The notes beneath the pieces are model-generated. The model did not search any database. It had not been told where the DNA came from and saw only the letters and a program-made list of their open reading frames with translations. DNA of 64,000 nt. It comes from Phycisphaera sp. GTDB taxonomy: Bacteria; Planctomycetota; Phycisphaerae; Phycisphaerales; UBA1924. The translations under genes were made by a program, and so were the position numbers. Within the stretch, counting starts at the first letter, position 1; the number at the start of each line of letters is the position of its first letter. The stretch is from contig RHLH01000001.1 of NCBI GenBank assembly GCA_003712165.1, positions 186,001-250,000 of the forward strand. Reading direction: 5' to 3'. Shown here piece by piece: positions 1 through 8,336 of the stretch.

Positions 1-1631
1 TTTGCCGCGTCGTACACGGGCGAATTGATGTCCGACGAGCGACCATCGCGGTTGGCCGGTGCCGCTCTTTCTTCCGGGATCGAAGGCCTTTCTCTGTCCG
101 ATGCGCCACCGTCGGCAATGAGTGGGTTGCGCTGCGCAGGCAGCGCTCGGGATTCGCTTTCTTCCCCGGCCGCGTCGTCCGTGTTTGCAGATGCGCTCTC
201 CACTCGTTCATCGGAGAGCCCCGGCACAACAGGCGATGCGCCGAAGAAACCGTTCTGCCATGCGAAGTACCCGCCGGCGCCGCCGACCGCGAGTACGACA
301 ACCGCAGCTCCGGTCGCCGTGATCAGCTGCTTGCGGATCCTCGCACGCGAGGCGACCCGCACCATCTCTTTAGCGCGCTCGTCGCCTGGGCTGAGCTGCG
401 CGATGCGCTTCCACGAATCAACCGAAGCGGACACATGCCCCGCCGACACGAGTTGGTCGGCGATACCCGTCAGCCTCGTCAGCTCCGCGAGCGTCTCGCG
501 CTTGGGTCCGAGTTTCTGTGATTGGTGATCAGCCGGGAAGCGGCGCAGCAGCTTGGTGAGCGCATCGAGCGCGCCCGCGTAGTCGTACCGCTGCTCGCAC
601 GCCCGAAACGTTTCGGTGAGCTCGTTTCGCTCGGCTTTCAGCTGATCGGCACGCCGCAGGAGCACCATCGCCTCGGCGGACTCGCCGTTCTTCTCGAGAG
701 CAGACTCGCCTGCCTCGCGCATCGCGTCGAACGAGCCCGAGAGTTCTGCCTTCCGGCCGCGACCAAGGGCATCAAACTCGTCTTCTTGCGGCGCAGACAG
801 ATCGAGTTCCGTCGCGCGGAGTTCGCGCAGGAACGAGTCGATCGTTGGCTGGCCAGTGGTCACACCAGTGCCGAGCGACGCGCGTACCGCGGGCTGGATC
901 GCCTCTGGAAGCTTGCGCACCTCGACCGACCCCGTCGACACACCGGTCAGCAGCTGGCAGAGCGTGCGGACCAAACTCTTGACGTCTTGGCGCCGTGCAC
1001 GCGCGACCTCGCTCGGCTCGACCTCGCCCACGCTGAAGTCGCACAGCATCGGACGCATGCCCTCGGTAAAGAGGATATTCGAGCCGCGGATCGAGCCGTG
1101 GTACAGACCCCGCTCGTGCGCAAAGGACACGGCCTGTCCGATCGTTTCGACGATCTTCGCCGCCTGCCTCAGACTCATCGCGCCCTGCGAGGCGACCAGC
1201 CTCGCCGCGTCGAGCCCGTCGATGTACTCCGAGATCACGTAAGGCCCGGCAGGGTCCTCACCGAGATCGAACACGCGCACGATGTGGTCGTGCCGAAGCC
1301 CCGCCACGATCTCAGCCGCAGCCATCGCGCGCTCGGCGGCCTGCTTGAGCGTTGGCGTGTCCATCCGGAACCGCTTGAGCGCGACCGTTGCCTCGGTCAG
1401 CCGATCACGCGCAAGGTACACCTTGCCACGCCGGCCAGCGCCCACGAACTCGGTGATCTCGTACCGGCGACCGACGAGCGTCCCGATCGGATCGACCACG
1501 CGCGGCTTGTGCTCGATCTGCGAGCCCTCGGCGCGCTTGGCTGCATCGGATCGCGACTCGGTCTGAGCGCTCTCGCCCGGCTGCTCCGGCCTGCTCGGGT
1601 CTCGATCTGGTTGGCCTGTCTCGACTGCCAC
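1..1631 (-). CDS. Membrane-anchored Ser/Thr protein kinase-like protein, probable pseudokinase (partial, runs off left edge)
   Basis: This minus-strand frame stays open to base 1, so the C-terminus lies outside the window. The kinase fold spans about residues 55-300. A glycine-rich loop (VGAGRRGKVYLA) and the VAxK lysine (VALKRF, K86) are present. The catalytic loop reads HGSIRGSN (178-185) where active Hanks kinases have HRDxKPxN, so the catalytic Asp is Ser. The metal-binding triad reads DFS rather than DFG. A helical region follows, then one transmembrane segment encoded near bases 270-340, and then an extracytoplasmic tail rich in Ser, Glu and Asp. That is the usual planctomycete kinase layout, but it probably has no phosphotransfer activity. 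The start is taken as GTG at 1631; GGAGG lies rather far upstream (15 bases), so the start is uncertain. The gene lies just downstream of tRNA-Leu on the same strand. Confidence 0.8.
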   Translation of the reverse strand, partial: MAVETGQPDRDPSRPEQPGESAQTESRSDAAKRAEGSQIEHKPRVVDPIGTLVGRRYEITEFVGAGRRGKVYLARDRLTEATVALKRFRMDTPTLKQAAERAMAAAEIVAGLRHDHIVRVFDLGEDPAGPYVISEYIDGLDAARLVASQGAMSLRQAAKIVETIGQAVSFAHERGLYHGSIRGSNILFTEGMRPMLCDFSVGEVEPSEVARARRQDVKSLVRTLCQLLTGVSTGSVEVRKLPEAIQPAVRASLGTGVTTGQPTIDSFLRELRATELDLSAPQEDEFDALGRGRKAELSGSFDAMREAGESALEKNGESAEAMVLLRRADQLKAERNELTETFRACEQRYDYAGALDALTKLLRRFPADHQSQKLGPKRETLAELTRLTGIADQLVSAGHVSASVDSWKRIAQLSPGDERAKEMVRVASRARIRKQLITATGAAVVVLAVGGAGGYFAWQNGFFGASPVVPGLSDERVESASANTDDAAGEESESRALPAQRNPLIADGGASDRERPSIPEERAAPANRDGRSSDINSPVYDAA

Positions 1632-1715
1632 GAGGGGAAGCGTACGCCTCCATCCTGTCCGATCACATTCGGACCTGTCCCCGATATCGGGGTTGTGCTA
1701 GGGAATATCGGCCAA

Positions 1716-1799
1716 TGCGGGCGACAGGACTTGAACCTGCACAGCCTTGCGGCCACGGGAACCTAAATCCCGCGCGTCTGCCAATTCCGCCACGCCCGC
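1716..1799 (-). tRNA. tRNA-Leu (anticodon UAG)
   Basis: The minus strand folds into a class II tRNA. The 7-bp acceptor stem is GCGGGCG paired with CGCCCGC, with discriminator A. The D arm contains GGCGGAATTGGCAGACGC, the anticodon stem CGGGA/TCCCG encloses the loop TTTAGGT (anticodon TAG), there is a long variable arm, and the T loop is GGTTCAAGTCC. CCA is not encoded. It would read CUN leucine codons. Confidence 0.95.
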
Positions 1800-1947
1800 G
1801 CATCTGCCCTCCGGGTGGTCCCAGCCGGGCTTCTCGCCCGATGGTAGGGAAAGCCGGATCGCCGCGTTCCGTATGATGGTACAGAAGCTCTAGGTTGTAG
1901 TATGCCAACCGGCGGCGGCAACCCTCTCGCGAGGAAGGATCGGACCC

Positions 1948-2958
1948 ATGTCGATCAGAAGTTCCCTGGCACTCAATGTCGCCCCTCTGGGCCTGCGCGT
2001 GGCGCTCGGGCTCACCTTTATCTGGGCCGGCATCGGCAAAATCGCCCACTCTACGGCCATCACAGACCCCAGAGACCAGGCGATCCTCGCCGATTGGGGT
2101 CAGATCGACGCGACCCCGGAGGCGCTCACACCTCCCCAGGACGAGGACCCCCAGATCGACCCAGGCCAGGGCGATTCAGAACAATCAGATCCGATTGAGA
2201 CCGATCCGGGTCTCAGTGATCCTGAGACGGACCCCGCAGCAGACACAGACGACACCGAGCAGACCCAAGAGCCCCCCGCCGACGATGCTGCGCCCTCTGA
2301 AGACGCAGGCGACGATCAACCCCCGGCGGTGGAAGACGACCCCGTTGTCGAGGACGACGGGTCCACCGAAGAAGACGAGACCGCTGGCGAAGATACTCCT
2401 GAACCCGACGAAGACCCGGGCATCTTGCCCGTCTCGTACGTGCAGTCGGCTGACGAAGTCGAGGTCAAACGAGTCCTCGGCCTCGCGCTCATGATTCATC
2501 ACGCAGCGAACCCGGGCGTGGACGACGAGGGCCGAGCCAAGATGCCACTCTGGCCCCAGGCGCTGGCCAAGGGCTCGCTTCCCGTCGTGATCGCGTGGAT
2601 CGCGGCGATCCTCGAGCTCGTCTGCGGAGCCGCGCTGCTCACAGGTTTCTTTACACGCATGGCGACCCTGCCCATCATCGGGACGATGCTCACCGCGATG
2701 TGGCTCACGCAGATCGGACCCGCGCTGCAAGCAGGCGGCGCGTATCTCGGATTCCTCCCGAACGGTGTCTTCGAGATCGGGCCAGGCGGTTACGCCTACA
2801 CGCAACTGCTGTGGCAGTTCGCGTTGGCCTGCTCAGGCGTTGCGCTGCTGCTGATCGGGCCCGGGTGCTTCTCAATCGACAGACTCATCTTCGGTGCGCC
2901 CTCGATGGTGCGTGAAGAAGAGGCGAGACAGGTCGAGTTTGTGCCCATGGGTGACTGA
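1948..2958 (+). CDS. DoxX-family membrane protein with a large acidic insert
   Basis: The first membrane helix (about residues 12-32, LGLTFIWAGIGKI) matches the start of DoxX/DoxD proteins. Three further hydrophobic helices follow (about 211-235, 238-258 and 284-305). Between helix 1 and the rest lies a stretch of about 100 residues (60-160) made almost only of Asp, Glu, Pro, Gly, Thr and Ser. The family is usually about 130-160 residues, and this protein has 336. The ATG is preceded by AGGAAGGA at good spacing. DoxX proteins are small membrane components linked to thiosulfate:quinone oxidoreductase or redox stress, but no precise reaction can be assigned here. The insert should lie outside the membrane, and its function is unknown. 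Confidence 0.8.
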   Translation: MSIRSSLALNVAPLGLRVALGLTFIWAGIGKIAHSTAITDPRDQAILADWGQIDATPEALTPPQDEDPQIDPGQGDSEQSDPIETDPGLSDPETDPAADTDDTEQTQEPPADDAAPSEDAGDDQPPAVEDDPVVEDDGSTEEDETAGEDTPEPDEDPGILPVSYVQSADEVEVKRVLGLALMIHHAANPGVDDEGRAKMPLWPQALAKGSLPVVIAWIAAILELVCGAALLTGFFTRMATLPIIGTMLTAMWLTQIGPALQAGGAYLGFLPNGVFEIGPGGYAYTQLLWQFALACSGVALLLIGPGCFSIDRLIFGAPSMVREEEARQVEFVPMGD

Positions 2959-2998
2959 TCGCTGCGCGCCCCGGCGATCGCTGGGATACACTGCCTTC

Positions 2999-3667
2999 GT
3001 GCATGAACACCAGACACTTTTGAGCGCTCTGGCTGGCAAGCTCGTCGTCTTTGAAGGACCCGACGGCTCCGGCAAAACGACCCAGTTCAGCCGCTTCAGC
3101 GAGCTCTGCGCCAAGGGCGGGCTGGGCGTGACCGAGGTCCGCGAGCCCGGCGGCACCGGGATCGGCGAAGCGATCCGCAACCTCCTCCTCGCGCACGACC
3201 ACGGCGATATGACCCTCCGCTGCGAGATGCTGCTCTACATGGCAAGCCGGGCCCAGCTCGTCGAACAAACCATCCGGCCCGCGCTCGCGCAAAACCACCT
3301 CGTGCTCGCCGACCGGTACGTCACCTCGACCATCGCCTATCAGGGCGCCGGCGGCGGGTTGCCCGAGGACGAGATTCTCGACGTGGCGCGCGCTGCGACG
3401 GGCGGGCTTGAGCCCGACATGGTCGTCATCTTCGATGTCGATGAGTCCACAGCGTCGTGCAGGCGCAGCGCCGAGCCCGACCGGATCGAGGCGAGGCCCG
3501 GCGACTTCCGAGACCGCGTGCGCAGGGGCTATCTCGAGCAAGCCAAGCGCTGGCCCGACAACCACCTCGTGATCGACGCGATGTGCGACGCCGACGGCGT
3601 GTTCGATCGGCTTATCAGCGGGCTCACCGAGCGCTTCTGCCCCAAAGCCCGCAAGACCGGCTCGTGA
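2999..3667 (+). CDS. tmk: Thymidylate kinase
   Basis: Phosphorylates dTMP to dTDP for DNA synthesis. The P-loop GPDGSGKTTQ lies near residue 20. The EPGGTGIGEAIR segment and the ADRYVTSTIAYQGAGGG segment (DRY motif and lid region) are the family signatures. The protein ends after an RVRRGYLEQA helix. With GTG at 2999 as start the protein is 222 residues, the usual length; no clear ribosome binding site precedes it. The stop codon overlaps the start of plsY in a TGATG arrangement, so the two genes are translationally coupled. A longer in-frame reading back to base 2894 would overlap the DoxX gene and lacks family similarity. Confidence 0.93.
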   Translation: MHEHQTLLSALAGKLVVFEGPDGSGKTTQFSRFSELCAKGGLGVTEVREPGGTGIGEAIRNLLLAHDHGDMTLRCEMLLYMASRAQLVEQTIRPALAQNHLVLADRYVTSTIAYQGAGGGLPEDEILDVARAATGGLEPDMVVIFDVDESTASCRRSAEPDRIEARPGDFRDRVRRGYLEQAKRWPDNHLVIDAMCDADGVFDRLISGLTERFCPKARKTGS

Positions 3668-4371
3668 TGGACCCCGCGATCACCCGGCTGCTGCTGATCG
3701 CGGGCGCCTACCTCGTCGGCGCGATCCCGTTCGGACTCCTGATCGCAAAGTCCAAGGGCGTTGACATCCGCAAGCACGGCTCGGGCAACATCGGCGCCAC
3801 CAACGTCGGGCGCGTCCTGGGTAAGAAGTTCTTTGTCATCTGCTTCATCCTCGACATGCTCAAGGGGCTTACGCCGACTATCGCGTTTGGGCTTGCGTCG
3901 GGCATCATCGGATCTGATGAATCTGTCAGCCCCGCCGACTACTGGTGGTGGCTCGGCGCGATGGTTGCGCCCGTCCTCGGTCACATGTTCAGCCCGTTCA
4001 TCGGATTCAAGGGCGGCAAGGGCGTCGCGACCGGGCTGGGTTCGTTGCTAGCGGTCGTTCCCGTTATGACGATCGCCGCGGGCGTGGCGCTCGCGGTCTT
4101 CCTGACCACACTCAAGGTATCCAGGTACGTCGGGCTCTCCAGCAGCCTCGCGTCTCTGAGCCTGCCCATCACGACCGCGGTGCTGGTGTACGGGGTTGCC
4201 GGCGGGTTCGCCAGCGCCTGGCCAACGGTCCTCGCCTCGGCTGCCCTTGCAGTCATCGTGATCGTCAAACACCGCAGCAATCTCGGCAGGACCCTCAAAG
4301 GGACGGAACCCAAGGCCGGCTCCCCCAAGCGGCCCTCTGAAATCGTGGGAACTCCTATGAACGACCGATAA
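3667..4371 (+). CDS. plsY: Acyl-phosphate:glycerol-3-phosphate acyltransferase
   Basis: Integral membrane enzyme that transfers the acyl group from acyl-phosphate to glycerol-3-phosphate, the first committed step of phospholipid synthesis. All three conserved cytoplasmic loops are visible: GSGNIGATNVGRVLG near residue 38, GFKGGKGVATGLGSLL near residue 115, and KHRSNLGRTLKGTEPK near the C-terminus. There are about five hydrophobic helices between them. The length (234 residues) is slightly more than the usual 200-220. The ATG at 3667 overlaps the tmk stop. Confidence 0.93.
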   Translation: MDPAITRLLLIAGAYLVGAIPFGLLIAKSKGVDIRKHGSGNIGATNVGRVLGKKFFVICFILDMLKGLTPTIAFGLASGIIGSDESVSPADYWWWLGAMVAPVLGHMFSPFIGFKGGKGVATGLGSLLAVVPVMTIAAGVALAVFLTTLKVSRYVGLSSSLASLSLPITTAVLVYGVAGGFASAWPTVLASAALAVIVIVKHRSNLGRTLKGTEPKAGSPKRPSEIVGTPMNDR

Positions 4372-4536
4372 CCAGGTTACAAGGCGCACTCTTTGCGTTT
4401 TGTGCTCTGGAGTAGGTGCGATTCCGACCTGATCTCGGACGTTGGAGATCAATCCCTCTTCACGTTGGACCGATGAGCCTCATGACTCCGAAACATGGGC
4501 ATGATCTGGCCCGATGGAGTTGTGAGGAGGTTCTCA

Positions 4537-4800
4537 GTGAACCGATTTCGTTTGAGGGGTACATGGGAAGATGATCCGGCACCGATCCCGTTCCCGCGGG
4601 ATGTTGCAGGTCGTGACGCCGGCGCGGGCTCAACCGCGACGCGCGCCAGCCAGGTCCCGGAGACCCAGCTATCCGAGCGCACCCGCGAACTGATCGACAA
4701 CGTGGACGAGGAGATCGACCGTCTCCAACTCCGCTTCGATGAGTTCCGCCACCTGCTCGAGGCCGAGGAATTCGAAGACGACGGCCCGACCGCCGCCTGA
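4537..4800 (+). CDS. Small hypothetical protein with C-terminal helix
   Basis: An 87-residue protein starting at GTG 4537, chosen because AGGAGG lies 6 bases upstream. The first half is Pro/Arg-rich and probably disordered. The second half (LSERTRELIDNVDEEIDRLQ onward) is a charged amphipathic helix that could form a coiled coil, ending in an acidic tail. No signal peptide or membrane segment is seen, and I do not recognise a family. It stands alone between plsY and a convergent phosphatase gene, from which it is separated by a hairpin terminator. Confidence 0.6.
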   Translation: MNRFRLRGTWEDDPAPIPFPRDVAGRDAGAGSTATRASQVPETQLSERTRELIDNVDEEIDRLQLRFDEFRHLLEAEEFEDDGPTAA

Positions 4801-4839
4801 TTCTCGTACCCGCTCGCTCTAAATAAAGAAACCGCAACC

Positions 4840-4870
4840 ACACGCAGGGTGCGTTCGCACCTGTGCGTGT
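4840..4870 (-). terminator. Hairpin terminator of the SpoIIE phosphatase gene
   Basis: Outer arms ACACGCA (4840-4846) and TGCGTGT (4864-4870) and inner arms GGTGCG/CGCACC form an interrupted stem immediately after the TAA stop of the minus-strand gene. On that strand it is followed by a T-rich run (GGTTTCTTTATTT). It also separates that gene from the convergent small gene at 4537-4800. Confidence 0.65.
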
Positions 4871-6496
4871 TTACGTGCGCACAACGAGCAATGTCTGGTC
4901 GTCCGGCTGCTTCGAGAGGCCGGCGAACTGGCGGATGCGCCAGAAGATGCCCTCGATGATCTCGTCCGCCGACGCCTCGGGGTTGTCCGCGAGCGTCTCG
5001 ATGAGCGCGTTCTGGAGTCTTCGCTTGCCGAAGCGTGCTTCTTCGAAGTTCTGCGCGTCGGTCATGCCGTCGGTGTAGCACATGAGCACGTCGCCCCGAT
5101 GCAGGTCGAAGTGCCCGCGCTGGTAGCGCTGCGAGGGGTCCACACCGATGACCATCCCGCCGGTCGAGAGCTCGACGAGGTCCGTCGAGTTGGGCGCTCT
5201 GTGTTCTGGCACCGAGAGGATCATGGGCGGTTCGTGCCCTGCGCCGCAGTAGGTCAGGTGCAGTGTCTGCGGGTCGATGACGCCGTACCAGAGTGTCACG
5301 AATTCGCTCGCGAGCGTGTCTCTGCACAGCGCTTTGTTGGTTCTGCTCACGATCTCGTCGATGTCGTAGACGTCCTGCGCGTAGGCCCTGACGGACGAGC
5401 GGACAGACGCCATGAGCAGAGCCGCGGGCATGCCCTTGCCCACGACGTCCCCGATCACGATGCCGAGGTTCTTGCTCGCGGGTGTGCCGACCTGGAACGC
5501 GTCGTAGAAGTCGCCGCCCAGTTCGAGCGACGGCGCGTACCGGCCCGCGATGTCCAGCTGCTCGAAGTTGGGCATCTTGGTCGGGAGCATCCGGAGCTGG
5601 ATCTCGCTCGCGAGCTTGAGCTGTCGGCCCAGTCGTCTGTCCCGCGCCTGCATCGCGAGCAGTCTGGCCTGCTCGACGGAGACCGCCGCCTGCTGCGCGA
5701 TGGACATCACGAGCCGCTGCTCCGAGCTGTCGAAGAGTCGCGGTTTTTTGTCGTAGAGGCGGATCGCTCCGATGGGTCTGTTCTGGAAGATCAAAGCCGC
5801 GGTGACGAACCCGGTGATGTTCTCCTGCTCCAGGCGTTCGGGTGCGATCACCCTCTCGTCGTCCAGCAGGTTTTCGATCGCGACGATCTCGCCGCGGATC
5901 GCGCTGCGGTCGAACTCGCGGTTCTCAGACAGCGGCGTCGGGTCGGCGAGCCAATCTTCCGAGAGGTTCCTGCTCGCGATGAGCTCGATGCCGTGCTCGT
6001 CGCTGGCGTGCTGTGACTCGTCATCGAAGAGCACGATCGACCCGGCGTCAAGGTCGAGGACATCCATCGCCGAGTCGAGCGCGATGGTCAGGACTTCCTG
6101 CACATCGCTCGCCCGAGCAAGATGCTCGCTCAGCCTATAGAGCACCTCGAGCTCACGCACACGGTGCTTCAGCTCGTACTCGTTCTCACACACCTCGGAC
6201 ACGGTCGACGCGAGGTGACGCACGCTCGACAGCAGCTTCGCCGGGGCGTTCTCGCTCACACGGAACTCGCCGAGCCTGATGTTCTCGATCTCGATCGGGA
6301 CAATGTGCGACCTTGCGGTGTCGCTAGGCTTCGCAGCGATCGCGTAAGGCGTGTCACCGTCTGACGGGAGGATTTGGCACCCGGTGGGGTCGTGGAGCGA
6401 GACGTGGGCCTGCGCGAGCTCGCCCAGGTCAATGCAGAATCTCGGCAAGGAGCCGTCGGTCAGGAAGTGGACAATCGAGGGCTGCTCAGCGGTCAT
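4871..6496 (-). CDS. GAF-domain SpoIIE/RsbU-type serine phosphatase
   Basis: Soluble PP2C-type phosphatase of 541 residues. The N-terminus (1-105) is an unassigned sensory region. A helical linker leads into a GAF domain (about 120-285), and the SpoIIE phosphatase domain occupies about 300-541. Metal-binding acidic residues are present in LELGGDFYDAF, IGDVVGKGMPAALLM, CYTDGMTDAQ and PDDQTLLVV. Such enzymes usually dephosphorylate anti-anti-sigma factors (STAS proteins) or other Ser/Thr phosphoproteins. No STAS or anti-sigma partner lies next to it. It follows the TPR protein gene on the same strand after a gap of about 20 bases and may share its transcript. Confidence 0.88.
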   Translation of the reverse strand: MTAEQPSIVHFLTDGSLPRFCIDLGELAQAHVSLHDPTGCQILPSDGDTPYAIAAKPSDTARSHIVPIEIENIRLGEFRVSENAPAKLLSSVRHLASTVSEVCENEYELKHRVRELEVLYRLSEHLARASDVQEVLTIALDSAMDVLDLDAGSIVLFDDESQHASDEHGIELIASRNLSEDWLADPTPLSENREFDRSAIRGEIVAIENLLDDERVIAPERLEQENITGFVTAALIFQNRPIGAIRLYDKKPRLFDSSEQRLVMSIAQQAAVSVEQARLLAMQARDRRLGRQLKLASEIQLRMLPTKMPNFEQLDIAGRYAPSLELGGDFYDAFQVGTPASKNLGIVIGDVVGKGMPAALLMASVRSSVRAYAQDVYDIDEIVSRTNKALCRDTLASEFVTLWYGVIDPQTLHLTYCGAGHEPPMILSVPEHRAPNSTDLVELSTGGMVIGVDPSQRYQRGHFDLHRGDVLMCYTDGMTDAQNFEEARFGKRRLQNALIETLADNPEASADEIIEGIFWRIRQFAGLSKQPDDQTLLVVRT

Positions 6497-6515
6497 CGAG
6501 TCTCGTCACGGGCGG

Positions 6516-8177
6516 TCATTCGCCTTGATCGTCATCCCCATCAGACGCGGGCTCGTCGTCGAGCCACATCACGCGGAGGAGTGTTGAAAGGCGATCAACG
6601 CCGCCGTCTTGGTCAAGCCTATCCAGCCCCTGGGCGATGATCGCGTCATCCTGTAGATGGTACCCGACGTACGCCAAGAGGAGCGCCGACTGACGAGCGA
6701 TCAGCCCGTCACCCTCTGCGAGATCCTTGAGCCTGACCGAGACCTCAAGGAGTCTCTCCTCGGGCGGGATGAGCCCGTCCGCGTAGCGCGCGGTGATCAT
6801 CGTTGGGTTCTGGGTGAGTGTTTCGCGCAGGTTCGTGCCAGCCGCGATGTACAGACCCGCGCCGATCTGCGAGTGGATGCGCGAGATCGAGGCGGTCGGA
6901 TCGCCCTGGCGGATCGAGAGCGCCATGGAGAAACGTTCTTCTGCGCGGAAGTAGTTGCCCGATCTCATCGAGTCTCGGCCCTGGGTCATGTGCAGCGCGT
7001 AGAAGTCGCGCGTGGTCGGGTTCACGTTCTCGACGAGCTTGTCGATCATGATCTCGTTGTCACGCAGTGCCTGGATGACGTCGGCATCGACGTTGAGCGC
7101 CTCGAGATCACGGAACAGCTTCTCCTCTGGGGTGAGGTCTTCGTCATCGATCGCGGGATCGACGCCCTCGCCCTCTTCGCCCGTGCTCGGGTCTGCTTCC
7201 TCGGGCGTCAGAACGGACTGCGCCCGGAGACCCTCGATGTAGTTCTTGATGAGTTCGTTCTGCTCTCGGATGCGCTGCGTGAACTCGCTTTCAGATGGCT
7301 GCTCGCCCTGCTCGCCGGACTTGTAGCCGGGGCGGAGCTGTTCGATGATCTGCTCGTAGCCCGTGGTCAGCCTGAGGCCCTCTGATGCCGAGGTGTCCAG
7401 GGTCTGCGCCTCGACCCGGCCCTGCGTGTTGGCTGTTGAGTCGGCGCGCTGCGCTGCAGACTCGGGCGAAACGAGCGGCGTCTCTTCTTGCCCAAGAATT
7501 TTCAGCCCTTCCAGGGGCGACGCGGTGACATCGAAGAACTGCCCTTGGCCCGCGTTGATCGAGCCGACGTAGCTCGTCGAGAGCGACTTGTCGGTCACGT
7601 AACCCGATGCCGAGCGGAGACGCCAGAGCCCCGTTCCCGATGCCTCGGCTTCCCTCTCTGCCTCAATCAGCGGATCAACACGTGTGATCGGCGCTGCCGA
7701 GTTGTTGACACCTGTCTGGAGCGACGCCTGGTTCTGGCCCGGCGTAAACGTCGGCATGAACTGGTCGCGGCTGACGGCGAGCGAGCCGGCGATCGAGGTG
7801 GGGGGCCTTGAACCCGTGGTCAGGGCGAATTGGTACTGGAGCGAATCGGTACCCCTGAGCCCGAGCCCCGAGATGCCAGAGTAGAGCGAGTCTCTTCGGT
7901 AACTGAAGAGTGTGTCGGAGCCCAACTCGCCCCGGAAGTCCCGGTCAGCGATGTATCCGACGTTGCCACGGAAGCTGACGCCGCCCGGGGCGTTGCCCGT
8001 GACGATGGCGTTGCGGAGCGCAAACGACTGCTGGAGGTCGTTGTTCGAGGGGGCGTTGTACCCGCCCGAGCCCTGCTGGTTGGACTTGTCGTTTTTGCGA
8101 CCATCTCCGAGTGCGTTCTGAGACGCCGCGGCGCCGGCGAGCGTGAACATCAGAGCGAGTGCGATGTGGCGTTGCAT
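6516..8177 (-). CDS. Exported TPR-like protein of unknown function
   Basis: A 553-residue protein. The ATG at 8177 was chosen because GGAGG lies 7 bases upstream and a signal peptide (hydrophobic LALMFTLAGAAASQNA) follows directly; the longer frame upstream lacks both. Residues about 30-260 are rich in Gly, Ser and Gln, with repeated short beta-prone segments, and look like an extracytoplasmic low-complexity domain. An acidic linker follows. Residues about 400-540 form helical repeats resembling tetratricopeptides (MRSGNYFRAEERFSMALSIR). No catalytic motif is seen. It is probably a periplasmic or envelope scaffold, co-transcribed with the downstream phosphatase. Confidence 0.65.
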   Translation of the reverse strand: MQRHIALALMFTLAGAAASQNALGDGRKNDKSNQQGSGGYNAPSNNDLQQSFALRNAIVTGNAPGGVSFRGNVGYIADRDFRGELGSDTLFSYRRDSLYSGISGLGLRGTDSLQYQFALTTGSRPPTSIAGSLAVSRDQFMPTFTPGQNQASLQTGVNNSAAPITRVDPLIEAEREAEASGTGLWRLRSASGYVTDKSLSTSYVGSINAGQGQFFDVTASPLEGLKILGQEETPLVSPESAAQRADSTANTQGRVEAQTLDTSASEGLRLTTGYEQIIEQLRPGYKSGEQGEQPSESEFTQRIREQNELIKNYIEGLRAQSVLTPEEADPSTGEEGEGVDPAIDDEDLTPEEKLFRDLEALNVDADVIQALRDNEIMIDKLVENVNPTTRDFYALHMTQGRDSMRSGNYFRAEERFSMALSIRQGDPTASISRIHSQIGAGLYIAAGTNLRETLTQNPTMITARYADGLIPPEERLLEVSVRLKDLAEGDGLIARQSALLLAYVGYHLQDDAIIAQGLDRLDQDGGVDRLSTLLRVMWLDDEPASDGDDDQGE

Positions 8178-8278
8178 GGTCGTGCCTCCGGCGGCGGATC
8201 GGGGCTCCGCCTGCTCCTCATATGGTACGGTCCGAGCCCTCGTATCGGTCGTTTTCTCTCGAAATGAGCACCCAAACG

Positions 8279-8311
8279 GCAAAGGCCGGCACACTCTGCG
8301 CCGGCCTTTGC
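8279..8311 (-). terminator. Strong hairpin downstream of the anti-sigma gene
   Basis: A perfect 12-bp inverted repeat, GCAAAGGCCGGC (8279-8290) and GCCGGCCTTTGC (8300-8311), with a 9-base loop. It lies just after the minus-strand gene ending at 8337 and before the next gene starting at 8177. No long T run follows, so the termination mode is uncertain. Confidence 0.6.
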
Positions 8312-8336
8312 TCGGGGGGACTGTCATTCTGTGAGA

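Noticed and set aside
522..1766. Long plus-strand open frame of 414 codons
   Set aside because: It is the shadow of the minus-strand pseudokinase and tRNA-Leu. Its product is Arg/His/Leu-rich without any family feature.
4372..4536. Possible small RNA or gene between plsY and the small hypothetical gene
   Set aside because: No open frame with a ribosome binding site and no stable stem with U run was found.
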